A stretch of 35,941 bases of DNA, taken from assembly GCA_021296235.1 (NCBI GenBank), contig JAGWAS010000005.1, positions 81,708 to 117,648 on the forward strand. Direction: 5' to 3'. The notes under the pieces were generated by a model. It did no database searches. It was given only the letters and a program-made list of their open reading frames with translations, and had not been told where the DNA came from. The first letter of the stretch is position 1; every line of letters begins with the position of its first letter. A program made the translations under genes and the position numbers. This DNA comes from Paracoccaceae bacterium (GTDB lineage Bacteria > Pseudomonadota > Alphaproteobacteria > Rhodobacterales > Rhodobacteraceae). Of this stretch, positions 25,537 to 34,050 are shown one piece after another.

Positions 25537-27000
25537 TTGAGTACCGGCTCCAGCCTCGATATCCGACCGGTTGCCTACGTCATCGGCCTTGTCGTTACCG
25601 GCCTCGGCATTTCGATGATCGTTCCCATGATTGTCGACCTTTTCGGTCGCAATCAGAATTGGCTGGCATTTGCCGTTTCCACGTTCGTAACGACGATGTT
25701 CGGTCTTGCCCTGACGCTGTCTACACGGAGCACCGTCGGGAAGGGATTGACAATAAAGCAGATATTCATGCTGACGACCGGAATTTATGTCGTCCTTCCT
25801 TGCTTCGGCGCGCTTCCCTTCATGCTTGGCGAGCCGGGAATTGGATTTGTGGATGCCTTTTTCGAAACGATGTCAGGCCTGACAACCACCGGGGCAACGG
25901 TCATCACCGGGTTGGAGACTTTGCCGCCCGGAATTCTGATGTGGCGCGGGCTGCTCCAGTGGTTTGGAGGTGTCGGCATTATTGTCGTGGCGGTTGTCTT
26001 CCTCCCCTTCCTTCGCGTTGGCGGCATGCAACTGTTCCGCCTGGAGAGCTTGGACACGCTGGGGAGAATCCTGCCAAGGGCCGTCGAGGTAACTCGATCC
26101 ATCTCGGTGATTTACATCATTCTCACTGTGGCCTGCGCGTTCGGCTATTCCTATGCCGGAATGGGTGTATTCGATTCCATTGTCCATTCCATGACCACGG
26201 TGGCAACCGGAGGATTTGCCAATTATGACAGCTCATTTGCTGCATTCGGAGCAAGGGCGGAGTATGTCGGCGCGCTGTTCATGACACTGTCGGCACTACC
26301 GTTTCTTCGCTATTTTCAATTCATAACCGGCACTTACCGCCCCCTGATTCGGGATGCCCAAATACGTGGCTTCCTCCTTGTCATCCTCACCGTGGTTCCT
26401 GCGCTCGCTATTTGGCAGCTGCTGGAGAACAGTTGGGGGTTTGAGAGTTCATTCAGGAAAGCACTTTTCAACGGCATCTCAATTCTGACCGGAACCGGTT
26501 ATGTCAGCGACAATTACAGTGCCTGGGGTGGCTTCCCGATTGCTCTGTTCTTCCTGATTGGTCTCATCGGCGGGTGTGCAGGCTCGACCAGTTGTTCAAT
26601 CAAGATATTCCGGTTCCAACTGATGTTTGCGGCGATGCGGTCCAACATCACACGTGTCAGGTTGCCTCATGCCGTATCGGCTCCCCGCTACAGCGGGCAG
26701 AGAGTGCCTGAGGAGGTCCTGTCCTCGGTCATGGCGTTTTTCGTGATATTTCTTGCGACACTTGGAGGGACCGCATTGCTGCTGGCAGCTTCGGGTCTTG
26801 ATTTCGTGACCTCGGTTTCAGGAGCGGCGGCGGCTTTGGCCAACATCGGCCCGGGACTCGGAGACACGATTGGGCCTGCCGGAAACTACTCCTCGCTCGA
26901 CGGCGGCGCAAAACTGCTGTTGGCATTTGTCATGCTTGTCGGCAGGCTTGAACTGACTGCGGTTTACGCCATGCTGACCATCAGGTTCTGGAGGAGTTGA
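25537..27000 (+). CDS. trkH: Trk-type potassium uptake membrane subunit
   Basis: TrkH is the ion-conducting subunit of the Trk K+ uptake system in the inner membrane. At 487 residues it has four M1-P-M2 repeats with recognisable pore loops: MSGLTTTGATV (about 111), TTVATGGFANYD (about 220), SILTGTGYVSD (about 315) and ALANIGPGLGD (about 433). GGCAGSTSCSIKIFRFQLMF is a conserved cytoplasmic stretch. The start is TTG 25537 with GGAG six bases upstream. The regulatory NAD-binding partner TrkA is not adjacent, which is common in this class of bacteria. The next gene starts one base after the stop, so the two are probably co-translated although no functional link is obvious. Confidence 0.95.
   Translation: MSTGSSLDIRPVAYVIGLVVTGLGISMIVPMIVDLFGRNQNWLAFAVSTFVTTMFGLALTLSTRSTVGKGLTIKQIFMLTTGIYVVLPCFGALPFMLGEPGIGFVDAFFETMSGLTTTGATVITGLETLPPGILMWRGLLQWFGGVGIIVVAVVFLPFLRVGGMQLFRLESLDTLGRILPRAVEVTRSISVIYIILTVACAFGYSYAGMGVFDSIVHSMTTVATGGFANYDSSFAAFGARAEYVGALFMTLSALPFLRYFQFITGTYRPLIRDAQIRGFLLVILTVVPALAIWQLLENSWGFESSFRKALFNGISILTGTGYVSDNYSAWGGFPIALFFLIGLIGGCAGSTSCSIKIFRFQLMFAAMRSNITRVRLPHAVSAPRYSGQRVPEEVLSSVMAFFVIFLATLGGTALLLAASGLDFVTSVSGAAAALANIGPGLGDTIGPAGNYSSLDGGAKLLLAFVMLVGRLELTAVYAMLTIRFWRS
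26990..26996 (+). promoter_or_regulatory. Shine-Dalgarno sequence for the ThDP decarboxylase, inside trkH
   Basis: GGAGGAG is embedded in the last codons of trkH and stands five bases before TTG 27002. It decides that start and suggests translational coupling. Confidence 0.72.
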
Positions 27001-27001
27001 A

Positions 27002-28609
27002 TTGCAGCAACGCCATCTTCCGCTCGGCACCCAAATCTGCCGCGCCCTGAAAGCCAGGGGTGTCAGGACCGTTTTTGGAATTCCGGGCGTTCACAATCAG
27101 GAGCTCTATCGGGGCATTGAAGATGCCGGAATTTCCCATGTGCTTGCCAGGCACGAACAGGGTGCAGGTTTTATGGCGGACGGCTACGCCCGGACCTGCG
27201 GCGCTCCCGGTGTGGCCTTCGTGATTTCCGGTCCGGGCTTGACCAACATTCTTACACCAATCGGACAGGCCCATTCCGATTCGGTGCCGATGCTGGTGAT
27301 TGCAACCTGCATCAGTGAGGCTGAAACCTTGCGGGGGAACATTCGGTTGCACGAACTCAAGGACCAAAGGTTGACTGGTGAGTCCGCAGCCGATTGGAGC
27401 TTGGTCGCAGCGGATGCCGAAGCCGCCTACAAGCTGATCGACCGGGCATTCACCGAATTTGCCTGCGCTCGGCCCCTTCCGAAAATCATAAATGTTCCTG
27501 TCGGGTTGCTCGCGGAGCCTGCACCCGCTCCGCCCAAGCCGCCAATCCGACCGGGACGGCTTTTTCCGGACCCTGGTGTTCTTGAGCAGGTCGCCGAGCT
27601 GCTTCGGGCGGCAGAGCGACCTCTCTTCATCTTTGGCGGCGGCTCAACAACCGCCTTCGAAGCGGCGAGGGCGGTTGTCGAAAAATCAAGCGGAGCGGTC
27701 TTCATGACCTATGCCGGCAGGGGGGTCATTCAGCCCGAATACGGTTTGAATCTTGGTTCGCTTTTGGCCCGGTCAGAGAGCGCAAAAGTTGCGGCGAACG
27801 CTGATCTGGTAATCGCCGTCGGGACTTCGCTGTCGGAAACAGATTTGTGGCGGGAGGAGTTGGGCCACAGCTGCCGTATGATTCGCGTCGATGTTGATCC
27901 AAGCGCCTTTCTCAATTTGCAGCAGGGCGACATTCCGGTACTGAGCGATGCTGGACACTTCCTTGGGTCACTGCTTCCCTTGGTTCAATCCGGCGGCGGG
28001 GGTGGTTGGAGCCACACTGAACTCGCCCGCACAAGATCAATGATGCTGAATTCGTGCAACGCGGAGCGACCGGGCATCGCAGATGTAGCCCTTGCGGTTT
28101 CCCGACAGTTGCCTGCCGGCACCAGGGTGTTTTCCGACATGACGCAGTTTGCCTATGTGGCAAAGGAGGTTGTGGACCTTGACGCGCCAGGGCAGTGGCA
28201 TCACCCCTGCGGCTTTGGAACGCTGGGCTATGCGCTGCCGGCGGCCATTGGCGGAAAGGTGGCCCAACCGAACTTACCGGTGCTGGCGATCGCAGGCGAT
28301 TACGGCCTGCAATACACAATTCAGGAACTCGGAACGCTCGTTGACATTGGGCTGCCGGTTGCCTTGCTGGTATGGGACAACGCAGGTCTCAAGGAAATTG
28401 AACTCTCAATGATCCGGTCCCAGATCCAGCCGACGGCAACCAGTGCGTTCATGCCCGACCTCAAATTGCTCGCGCAGTCGTTCGGCCTGCATTACCAACG
28501 GCCCAGTTCGGTACCTGAACTCGCTGAGGCGGTCGGGATTGCACTGAAGAAAACGTGTTCGACATTGATCCATGCCGATGTCCGGCAACTCGGAGTCGGA
28601 AATCGGTAG
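27002..28609 (+). CDS. ThDP-dependent 2-oxoacid decarboxylase, AruI-like
   Basis: A 535-residue member of the acetolactate synthase/pyruvate decarboxylase superfamily. The N-terminal pyrimidine-binding domain has TVFGIPGVHNQELYRGIE and the catalytic Glu52 in ARHEQGAGFMADGYAR. A central domain (about 190-320) follows, then the pyrophosphate domain with AGDYGLQYTIQELGTLVDIG and LLVWDNAGLKEIE, where GDY and DN replace the more common GDG and NN. That variant, together with IRSQIQPTATSAFMPD, resembles 5-guanidino-2-oxopentanoate decarboxylase (AruI), which converts 2-ketoarginine to 4-guanidinobutanal in the arginine transaminase pathway. The matching transaminase and dehydrogenase are not in the window. 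Xsc and acetolactate synthase are related alternatives but fit less well. The TTG start is coupled to trkH. Confidence 0.78.
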   Translation: MQQRHLPLGTQICRALKARGVRTVFGIPGVHNQELYRGIEDAGISHVLARHEQGAGFMADGYARTCGAPGVAFVISGPGLTNILTPIGQAHSDSVPMLVIATCISEAETLRGNIRLHELKDQRLTGESAADWSLVAADAEAAYKLIDRAFTEFACARPLPKIINVPVGLLAEPAPAPPKPPIRPGRLFPDPGVLEQVAELLRAAERPLFIFGGGSTTAFEAARAVVEKSSGAVFMTYAGRGVIQPEYGLNLGSLLARSESAKVAANADLVIAVGTSLSETDLWREELGHSCRMIRVDVDPSAFLNLQQGDIPVLSDAGHFLGSLLPLVQSGGGGGWSHTELARTRSMMLNSCNAERPGIADVALAVSRQLPAGTRVFSDMTQFAYVAKEVVDLDAPGQWHHPCGFGTLGYALPAAIGGKVAQPNLPVLAIAGDYGLQYTIQELGTLVDIGLPVALLVWDNAGLKEIELSMIRSQIQPTATSAFMPDLKLLAQSFGLHYQRPSSVPELAEAVGIALKKTCSTLIHADVRQLGVGNR

Positions 28610-28907
28610 TCCGCACCATGTCAGCGGATTCCCGAATTTTCTGGGCAGGGCATGCAGGAACAGCGCGCGGGGCAATCAGTATGTTGGGTTTGCTGGAACA
28701 ATTGCGCTGCCGTGGGCTCCGAACTTGGTTGTCCGAGGTTTCGCACTGCAGAGTTCTGATGGAGGCTTGCGGCTGTGAACTTCATTGGGGATCAGTGCGC
28801 TGGACTTGGTCATTTGCTCGAGTTGGTCCCGCCGCGACAAGGCGTCATTCAGGATGACAGGACAGCGACAACCAAGGAGCAAACGAGGGAACGACAGGCA
28901 GTCGGGA
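28610..28907. other. Gap between convergent genes, no gene recognised
   Basis: About 300 bases between the decarboxylase stop and the soxG stop. Short frames on both strands look like chance, without ribosome binding sites or recognisable motifs. No convincing terminator hairpin was found for either convergent unit. Confidence 0.45.
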
Positions 28908-29489
28908 TTATTCCTGCGGAATGTCCACATTCCTCAACGAAGTGGCTACTGCATGCAGGAAGGAGCTTGCTGAGGAACTGGCAGAGAGTAGAAGGAACCG
29001 CTCTGGGCTTTCGCGGTGAATGATCGCTCCCATGTGTTCCATCAGCGTCCTGGCAACCGCACCAGTGGGAAAAACGGACGGATCAAGGTCAATCGGGCAT
29101 ATTCGTTCAAGCGCCGGCAGGGCAAGCTCGCCAGAAATGCGCAGACCCACCCAGTTGTCCGACTGGTCGGTTACGTAGCCGGCTGACCCCAACGTTTCGG
29201 AAACAAATGCACCAGCTGCTTGCGGTGCCGCTGCCGGGAAAACGAAAAACTGATCGGGCGCCATGCTGAAGATTTTCACCCGCCCGTCGGCGGAGGCAGT
29301 CGAACGACCAGGTTCCGGCAATTCGGTTGACCAGAATGTCCGGACCGAGTCCTCGAGTTGTGCACGCTCGCCGAGCGGGCATGATACGGAGGCGATCTGG
29401 AGGTCGGCAACTTCCTCAAGAAGCGTGTTTTGGAAGCACATCCGACAATTGTCGAGGAAAGTCTCGGGCTCAAGCTTGAATTCAGGCAC
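28908..29489 (-). CDS. soxG: Sarcosine oxidase gamma subunit family protein
   Basis: The 193-residue protein is the small gamma subunit of a heterotetrameric sarcosine-oxidase-type enzyme. Gamma subunits resemble part of the aminomethyltransferase fold and have few fixed motifs. Here VRTFWSTELPEPGRST, FSMAPDQFFVFPA, VTDQSDNWVGLRISG and ALPALERICPIDLDPSVFPTG match the family pattern. I chose GTG 29489, which overlaps the soxA stop by eight bases and has GGGGAG about eight bases upstream; the longer frame to 29624 runs deep into soxA. It is the last gene of the soxBDAG operon and contacts the alpha and beta subunits in known complexes. Confidence 0.82.
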   Translation of the reverse strand: MPEFKLEPETFLDNCRMCFQNTLLEEVADLQIASVSCPLGERAQLEDSVRTFWSTELPEPGRSTASADGRVKIFSMAPDQFFVFPAAAPQAAGAFVSETLGSAGYVTDQSDNWVGLRISGELALPALERICPIDLDPSVFPTGAVARTLMEHMGAIIHRESPERFLLLSASSSASSFLHAVATSLRNVDIPQE

Positions 29490-32430
29490 GGAGGCGCTCC
29501 CCGTCTGGATCAAAGAAGTGTGGTGATGCAATTTCGACATCGACACTGCCGCCGCGCAGCGGATCGGCGGCAACAACTGTTTCGCCAAACCGGTCCAATC
29601 CGTTGCGAATGAATCCAAGGCCAATATGGTGTCCCAGCATTGGCGAGTAGGTCACCGATGACATCCAGCCCTGATCGTTCGCTGTGGTTGGTTCAGCGCC
29701 GCAGGCGATGAAATGCGCCCCGGCACGCAGTTCCTGCTTCCGGTCAAGCGGCTTGAAGCCGACCAACCTCATCGCATCGTTACGAACCATTTCCGGGCGC
29801 TGCGAAAGAACATTGCCGATGCAATCCTTCTTTTGGGATACCATCCGCCCGAGACCGAGATTGTGCGCCGTGGTCTGGCCATTCAGTTCGTTTCCGGCGG
29901 CATGACCCTTCTCAATTCGCATCACACCCAGTGCTTCGGTGCCGTAGGGAACAGCCCCGAATTCCGCACCCGCTTCAATCAGGGTTGTCATCATTGAATT
30001 CCCGAATTTGGCGGGAACAGCGATTTCGTATGCCAACTCGCCGGAAAACGAGATTCTGAACAATCTTGCCCCGATGCCGCCACACACCGAGAGTTCGGAG
30101 CATGCCATGAACGGAAACGCCTCATTTGAAATGTTGTGCCGCGGATCGACAATCCTGCGAAGAAGGGATCGGGAATTCGGCCCGGCAACTGCGAATTGAG
30201 CCCAACCGTCGGTTACCGAAATGAGATGGACATCAAGACCGGGCCAGAGGCATTGGCGGGCGAATTCAAGGTTGCGGAAAACCAGGGCCGCGTTGGCCGT
30301 CGTGGTCGTCATAACATAGTGGTTGTCCGCCAGCCGGGCCGTTGTGCCGTCGTCATAGGCAAACCCGTCCTCGCGAAGCATCAGCCCGTATCGGACCTTG
30401 CCCACAGGCAATTTGGCAAAGCCGTTGCAATAAACCCTATTCAGAAACTCGCCCGCGTCCCGGCCCTGGATGTCGATCTTGCCCAAGGTTGAAACATCGC
30501 AGATGCCAACCGAGTTCCGGGTCGCCAGCACCTCCCGATTGACACTTTCCCGCCAATGGGATTCACCTGTGATGGGATACCATTGTGCCCGAAGCCAGTT
30601 GCCGGTTTCGACGAATACCGCCCCCCGCTTCTCCGCCCATCTGTGGCTCGGGGTAAGCCTGCAGGGCCGGAATTCCTTGGCTCGGGAACGTCCGGCGAAA
30701 GCACCGATCGGAACGGGCGTATAGGGAGGGCGGAAAATCGTTGTGCCCGTATCCGCGATTGACTTTCCCGTCAGTTCAGCCGTGATCGCAAGGGCCAGTA
30801 CATTCGCGGTCTTTCCCTGATCGGTTGCCATTCCGAGGGTGGTGTATCTCTTAAGGTGCTCAACCGAGTGCATTCCTTCGCGGACCGAAAGGTCGATGTC
30901 CTTCACCGTAACGTCGTTTTGGTGGTCGACCCAAGCTCGCCCCCGGCTCCCGCCCACCTGCCAGAACGGAGCAATCCGGACGGAATCCTCGGATGTTCTT
31001 GGCACTTCGATTGGTCTCGGTCTGTGGCCAGTGGATTCTGCGACTCCAGCACCGGCTTCCAGCCCTTCCGAAATGCAGCGCGAGAGATTGAAGGAGCCAT
31101 TGGCGGCACCTGCCACAATCATGCCGAGTGGAAGATCGCTTCCCGGAACGAAAGCGGCGATCTCCTCGCTCCAAACCGGCCTGCCGCGTTGGTGGCAAGT
31201 CAGGTGGACATTGGGATTCCACCCGCCCGAGACCGCAAGGCAGTCGGCATCCAACCTGGTGCCGTCGGTGAGACGGATTGATCTCAACTGCTTGCGCCCG
31301 GTGGTGGCCAGAACGCCGGCTCTTATGCGGCGCGCGCCATTGGGCGGGGCAGTTGCCCCTGCATTTTCCATCGGTTCTATGACTGCAGCGACCTCAATGC
31401 CCTTGGCCGCAAGATCTCGGGCCGTTCGCACGCCGTCATCGTTGTTTGCGAACACCGCAACCCGGTTTCCGGCGGCGACACCGAAACGGTTCAGGTAGCT
31501 GCGCACCGCCCCGGCAAGCATGATCCCGGGACGGTCGTTGCCGGGGAACGCAATGGGACGCTCAATCGCACCTGCGCAGATTGCAGCCCGCTTCGAATAG
31601 ATGCGCCAAAGGATTTGCCTCGGCTTTCCTCCCGAGTCTTTCAGATGATCGGTTCGTCTCTCCAGTGCTCCGAACACACCGTGGTCATATGCACCAAAAA
31701 CCGTTGTGCGGAGCATAAGCCGAACATTCGGAAGGGATCGGAGTTCAGCAACTGCATCGACGGCCCATTCATGGCCCGGCTTGCCGCCCACTTCGTGGGT
31801 TTCCGAATTCAACCTTCCGCCGAAACGGAAATCCTCATCCGCCAGTATGGTCCTTGCGCCGGCCCTTCCGGCAGCCAGCGCCGCCGACAAACCGGCTGGC
31901 CCGGCGCCGACAACCAGCACGTCGCAGTGGATGAAGCCCTTGTCATAACAGTCGGGATCAGGCTGCATTGAAAGGCTGCCAAGACCGGCCGCCGCCCGGA
32001 TCACTGGTTCGTAGAGTTTCTCCCAGAACGATTTTGGCCACATGAAGGTCTTGTAGTAAAACCCCGCGGTGAGAAAGGGCGACAGGAGATCGTTGACGGC
32101 AAGCAAATCGAACTCAAGCGATCCCCGATGGTTTTGACTTGCAGCCTCAAGGCCGTCGAAGAGTTCGATCACGGTCGCCTTTGTGTTGGGTTCCCTGAAC
32201 GCACCAGTGCGAAGTTCAACGAGGGCATTCGGCTCCTCCGGTCCGGCCGAAAATATCCCTCTCGGTCGATGATATTTGAATGACCTTCCCACCAGCGACT
32301 TTCCGTTGGCCAGAAGGGCCGATGCCAGCGTGTCACCAGCCCGGCCAGTGAAACGCCTGCCATTGAATGAAAATCCGACTGGAGCTGCGTCGGGATCAAG
32401 CCCACCGGCAATTCGGAACCTTTCGGTCAT
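29482..32430 (-). CDS. soxA: Sarcosine oxidase alpha subunit family protein
   Basis: A 982-residue subunit, normal for heterotetrameric sarcosine oxidase alpha. The N-terminal ferredoxin-like segment (FSFNGRRFTGRAGDTLASAL, then GRSFKYHRPRGIF) precedes a dinucleotide-binding region (CDVLVVGAGPAGLSAALAAG, about residue 170) and a second nucleotide-binding half (GNRVAVFANNDDGVRTARDL). From about residue 590 comes a GcvT-like tetrahydrofolate-binding domain (WYPITGESHWRESVNREVLA, VGICDVSTLGKIDIQG, FRISFSGELAYEIAVPA, GVMRIEKGHAAGNELNGQTT). In the model enzyme, oxidative demethylation in SoxB yields an iminium that is transferred to THF here, giving methylene-THF and H2O2. The start ATG overlaps the soxD stop by three bases. 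Family relatives demethylate other N-methyl amino acids, so sarcosine itself is not proven. Confidence 0.93.
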   Translation of the reverse strand: MTERFRIAGGLDPDAAPVGFSFNGRRFTGRAGDTLASALLANGKSLVGRSFKYHRPRGIFSAGPEEPNALVELRTGAFREPNTKATVIELFDGLEAASQNHRGSLEFDLLAVNDLLSPFLTAGFYYKTFMWPKSFWEKLYEPVIRAAAGLGSLSMQPDPDCYDKGFIHCDVLVVGAGPAGLSAALAAGRAGARTILADEDFRFGGRLNSETHEVGGKPGHEWAVDAVAELRSLPNVRLMLRTTVFGAYDHGVFGALERRTDHLKDSGGKPRQILWRIYSKRAAICAGAIERPIAFPGNDRPGIMLAGAVRSYLNRFGVAAGNRVAVFANNDDGVRTARDLAAKGIEVAAVIEPMENAGATAPPNGARRIRAGVLATTGRKQLRSIRLTDGTRLDADCLAVSGGWNPNVHLTCHQRGRPVWSEEIAAFVPGSDLPLGMIVAGAANGSFNLSRCISEGLEAGAGVAESTGHRPRPIEVPRTSEDSVRIAPFWQVGGSRGRAWVDHQNDVTVKDIDLSVREGMHSVEHLKRYTTLGMATDQGKTANVLALAITAELTGKSIADTGTTIFRPPYTPVPIGAFAGRSRAKEFRPCRLTPSHRWAEKRGAVFVETGNWLRAQWYPITGESHWRESVNREVLATRNSVGICDVSTLGKIDIQGRDAGEFLNRVYCNGFAKLPVGKVRYGLMLREDGFAYDDGTTARLADNHYVMTTTTANAALVFRNLEFARQCLWPGLDVHLISVTDGWAQFAVAGPNSRSLLRRIVDPRHNISNEAFPFMACSELSVCGGIGARLFRISFSGELAYEIAVPAKFGNSMMTTLIEAGAEFGAVPYGTEALGVMRIEKGHAAGNELNGQTTAHNLGLGRMVSQKKDCIGNVLSQRPEMVRNDAMRLVGFKPLDRKQELRAGAHFIACGAEPTTANDQGWMSSVTYSPMLGHHIGLGFIRNGLDRFGETVVAADPLRGGSVDVEIASPHFFDPDGERLRA

Positions 32431-32714
32431 CGATGTCGCCCTTGGCTGACAGCAACATCCCTGGCCAGTTCAACGGATATGACCTCATGGGTGACCGTGT
32501 TTCGGGTTACGACCAACCAAGATCGGTCGCCCTGCTCATGGTACCAGAGTTCGCGGTGCTCACCGGCCGGATTGTCGCGCAGGTGGACATGGTCGTGAAA
32601 CTTTTCGGCGGCGTTCTGGTCGTCCCAGTCGGGTCGATTGATCAGGCAGGCGTCACCGAGGCACACGAATTCGGCGGCGTCCCGCGGTCCCAGCAATGGA
32701 TGTACGATTATCAC
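32427..32714 (-). CDS. soxD: Sarcosine oxidase delta subunit family protein, variant without the CxxC zinc site
   Basis: A 95-residue delta subunit. The alignment-bearing parts are GPRDAAEFVCLGDACLINRP, HVHLRDNPAGEHRELWYHEQ and GDRSWLVVTRNTVTHEV, matching the RDNP, W-H and TVTHE features of SoxD. Classical SoxD starts with a CPYCG-type pair of zinc ligands before PRD; here that position reads VHPLLGPRD, so both Cys are absent, although a His is present. Such HPLLG variants exist in related alphaproteobacteria as far as I recall. The start is GTG 32714 (M-I-I-V-H-P), 13 bases after soxB, and no ATG is available. Its stop overlaps the soxA start. Confidence 0.85.
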   Translation of the reverse strand: MIIVHPLLGPRDAAEFVCLGDACLINRPDWDDQNAAEKFHDHVHLRDNPAGEHRELWYHEQGDRSWLVVTRNTVTHEVISVELARDVAVSQGRHR

Positions 32715-32727
32715 CGTTCGCTTCCGT

Positions 32728-33975
32728 TCAATGCAGGTTTGGTTGGGCGCCGGCGCCCTTTTCGTCAATGACCTGACCGCGGCGGAACCGATCCAGCCGG
32801 AATCCTGCGGCAGTTGGATGCGGCTCCTCCTTCGCCAGCAGGTGTGCTGTGCAATAGCCCGAGGCGGGGGTCGCCTTGAATCCGCCGTAACACCAGCCGC
32901 CATTGAAGTAGAGACCTTCAATGTGAGTCTTGTCGATGAATGGCGAGCCGTCCATCGACATGTCCATCAACCCGCCCCACATCCGCAGGAGGCGGGCCCT
33001 GCCTATGAATGGCATCACTGCCATTCCGCCTTCGCAGACATCTTCGACCACCGGCAGGTTGCCGCGCTGTGCGTAGGAATTGTAGCCGTCAATGTCGCCG
33101 CCGAATACCAGTCCGCCCTTGTCGGACTGACTGACATAGAAGTGGCCGGCACCGAAGGTGATGACCCCGGGCAGCACCGGCTTTAACCCTTCGGAAACGA
33201 AAGCCTGCAACACGTGAGATTCTATTGGAAGCCGCATTCCGGCCAGGGACATGAGCTTTCCGGATGAGCCGGCGACGCAGGCGACCACCTTCCGGGCGCC
33301 GATCGGGCCCTTCGTGGTTTCGACCCCTCGGCAAATTCCGTTTTCGATCCTGAATCCGGTAACTTCGCAGTTCTGGATAATGTCGACCCCGAGGGATGAG
33401 GCGCTGCGAGCGTATCCCCAAGCCACGGCATCGTGCCTGACCGTTCCGCCCCTTGGTTGCCAGAGGGCGCCCCTGATCGGAAAGCGTGCATTGTCAAAGT
33501 CAAGATAGGGGCACATTTTCCTCAACCGGTCCTGGTCCAGCAGAACTGCATCGGCTCCGGCCAGTTTCATGGCGTTGCCCCTGCGGGCGAACGCATCGCG
33601 CTGCGGGTCGGAGTGGCAGAGATTGAGGATGCCGCGTTGAGACACCATGGCATTGAAATTGACATCCTGCTCAAGCCCTTCCCACAATTTCAGCGAAAAT
33701 TCGTAAAATGGCTCATTTTCGGGAAGCAGGTAGTTGGATCGTATGATGGTCGTGTTTCGGCCGATGTTGCCGGAACCGAGCCACCCCTTTTCGAGCACTG
33801 CCACGTTGCGGATGCCGAAGGTCTTGGCAAGGTAGTGTGCTGCCGCCATTCCATGCCCGGCACCAATTATGACGATGTCATAGTCGGGCTTCGGTTCAGG
33901 CTCTCGCCACAGCTTCGTCCACCCCCTGTTTCCGGAGAGACCCTCGGTGAAGATTTTCCAAGCGGAATAGCGCAT
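32728..33975 (-). CDS. soxB: Sarcosine oxidase beta subunit family protein
   Basis: The catalytic flavoprotein subunit, 415 residues, with an N-terminal FAD-binding Rossmann motif (YDIVIIGAGHGMAAAHYLAK followed by the Glu of AVLEKG) and the typical GSGNIGRNTTIIRSNYL. GGTVRHDAVAWGYAR contains His181, in the position of the His that covalently holds FMN in SoxB proteins. The C-terminal MSMDGSPFIDKT and YFNGGWCYGGFKATPASGY complete the DAO fold. It oxidises the N-methyl (or other secondary) amine substrate at the FAD and passes electrons to FMN. First gene of soxBDAG, divergent from the regulator at 34051 with a 75-base gap. The presence of delta, alpha and gamma genes distinguishes it from monomeric sarcosine oxidase or glycine oxidase. 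Confidence 0.93.
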   Translation of the reverse strand: MRYSAWKIFTEGLSGNRGWTKLWREPEPKPDYDIVIIGAGHGMAAAHYLAKTFGIRNVAVLEKGWLGSGNIGRNTTIIRSNYLLPENEPFYEFSLKLWEGLEQDVNFNAMVSQRGILNLCHSDPQRDAFARRGNAMKLAGADAVLLDQDRLRKMCPYLDFDNARFPIRGALWQPRGGTVRHDAVAWGYARSASSLGVDIIQNCEVTGFRIENGICRGVETTKGPIGARKVVACVAGSSGKLMSLAGMRLPIESHVLQAFVSEGLKPVLPGVITFGAGHFYVSQSDKGGLVFGGDIDGYNSYAQRGNLPVVEDVCEGGMAVMPFIGRARLLRMWGGLMDMSMDGSPFIDKTHIEGLYFNGGWCYGGFKATPASGYCTAHLLAKEEPHPTAAGFRLDRFRRGQVIDEKGAGAQPNLH

Positions 33976-34050
33976 GCGAAGTCCTGCTTCCCAATGCAGC
34001 TTTCATTGCCGATGTCAGAAGGGTAAGTCTTGTCTCAAAAGGACAATTCA

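Noticed and set aside
27002..28609. Considered sulfoacetaldehyde acetyltransferase (Xsc), which would complete the proposed sulfoacetate route
   Set aside because: The protein is shorter than Xsc, and the GDY...DN cofactor motif with the following IRSQIQPTA stretch fits the AruI-like decarboxylases better; it is also far from the tct operon.
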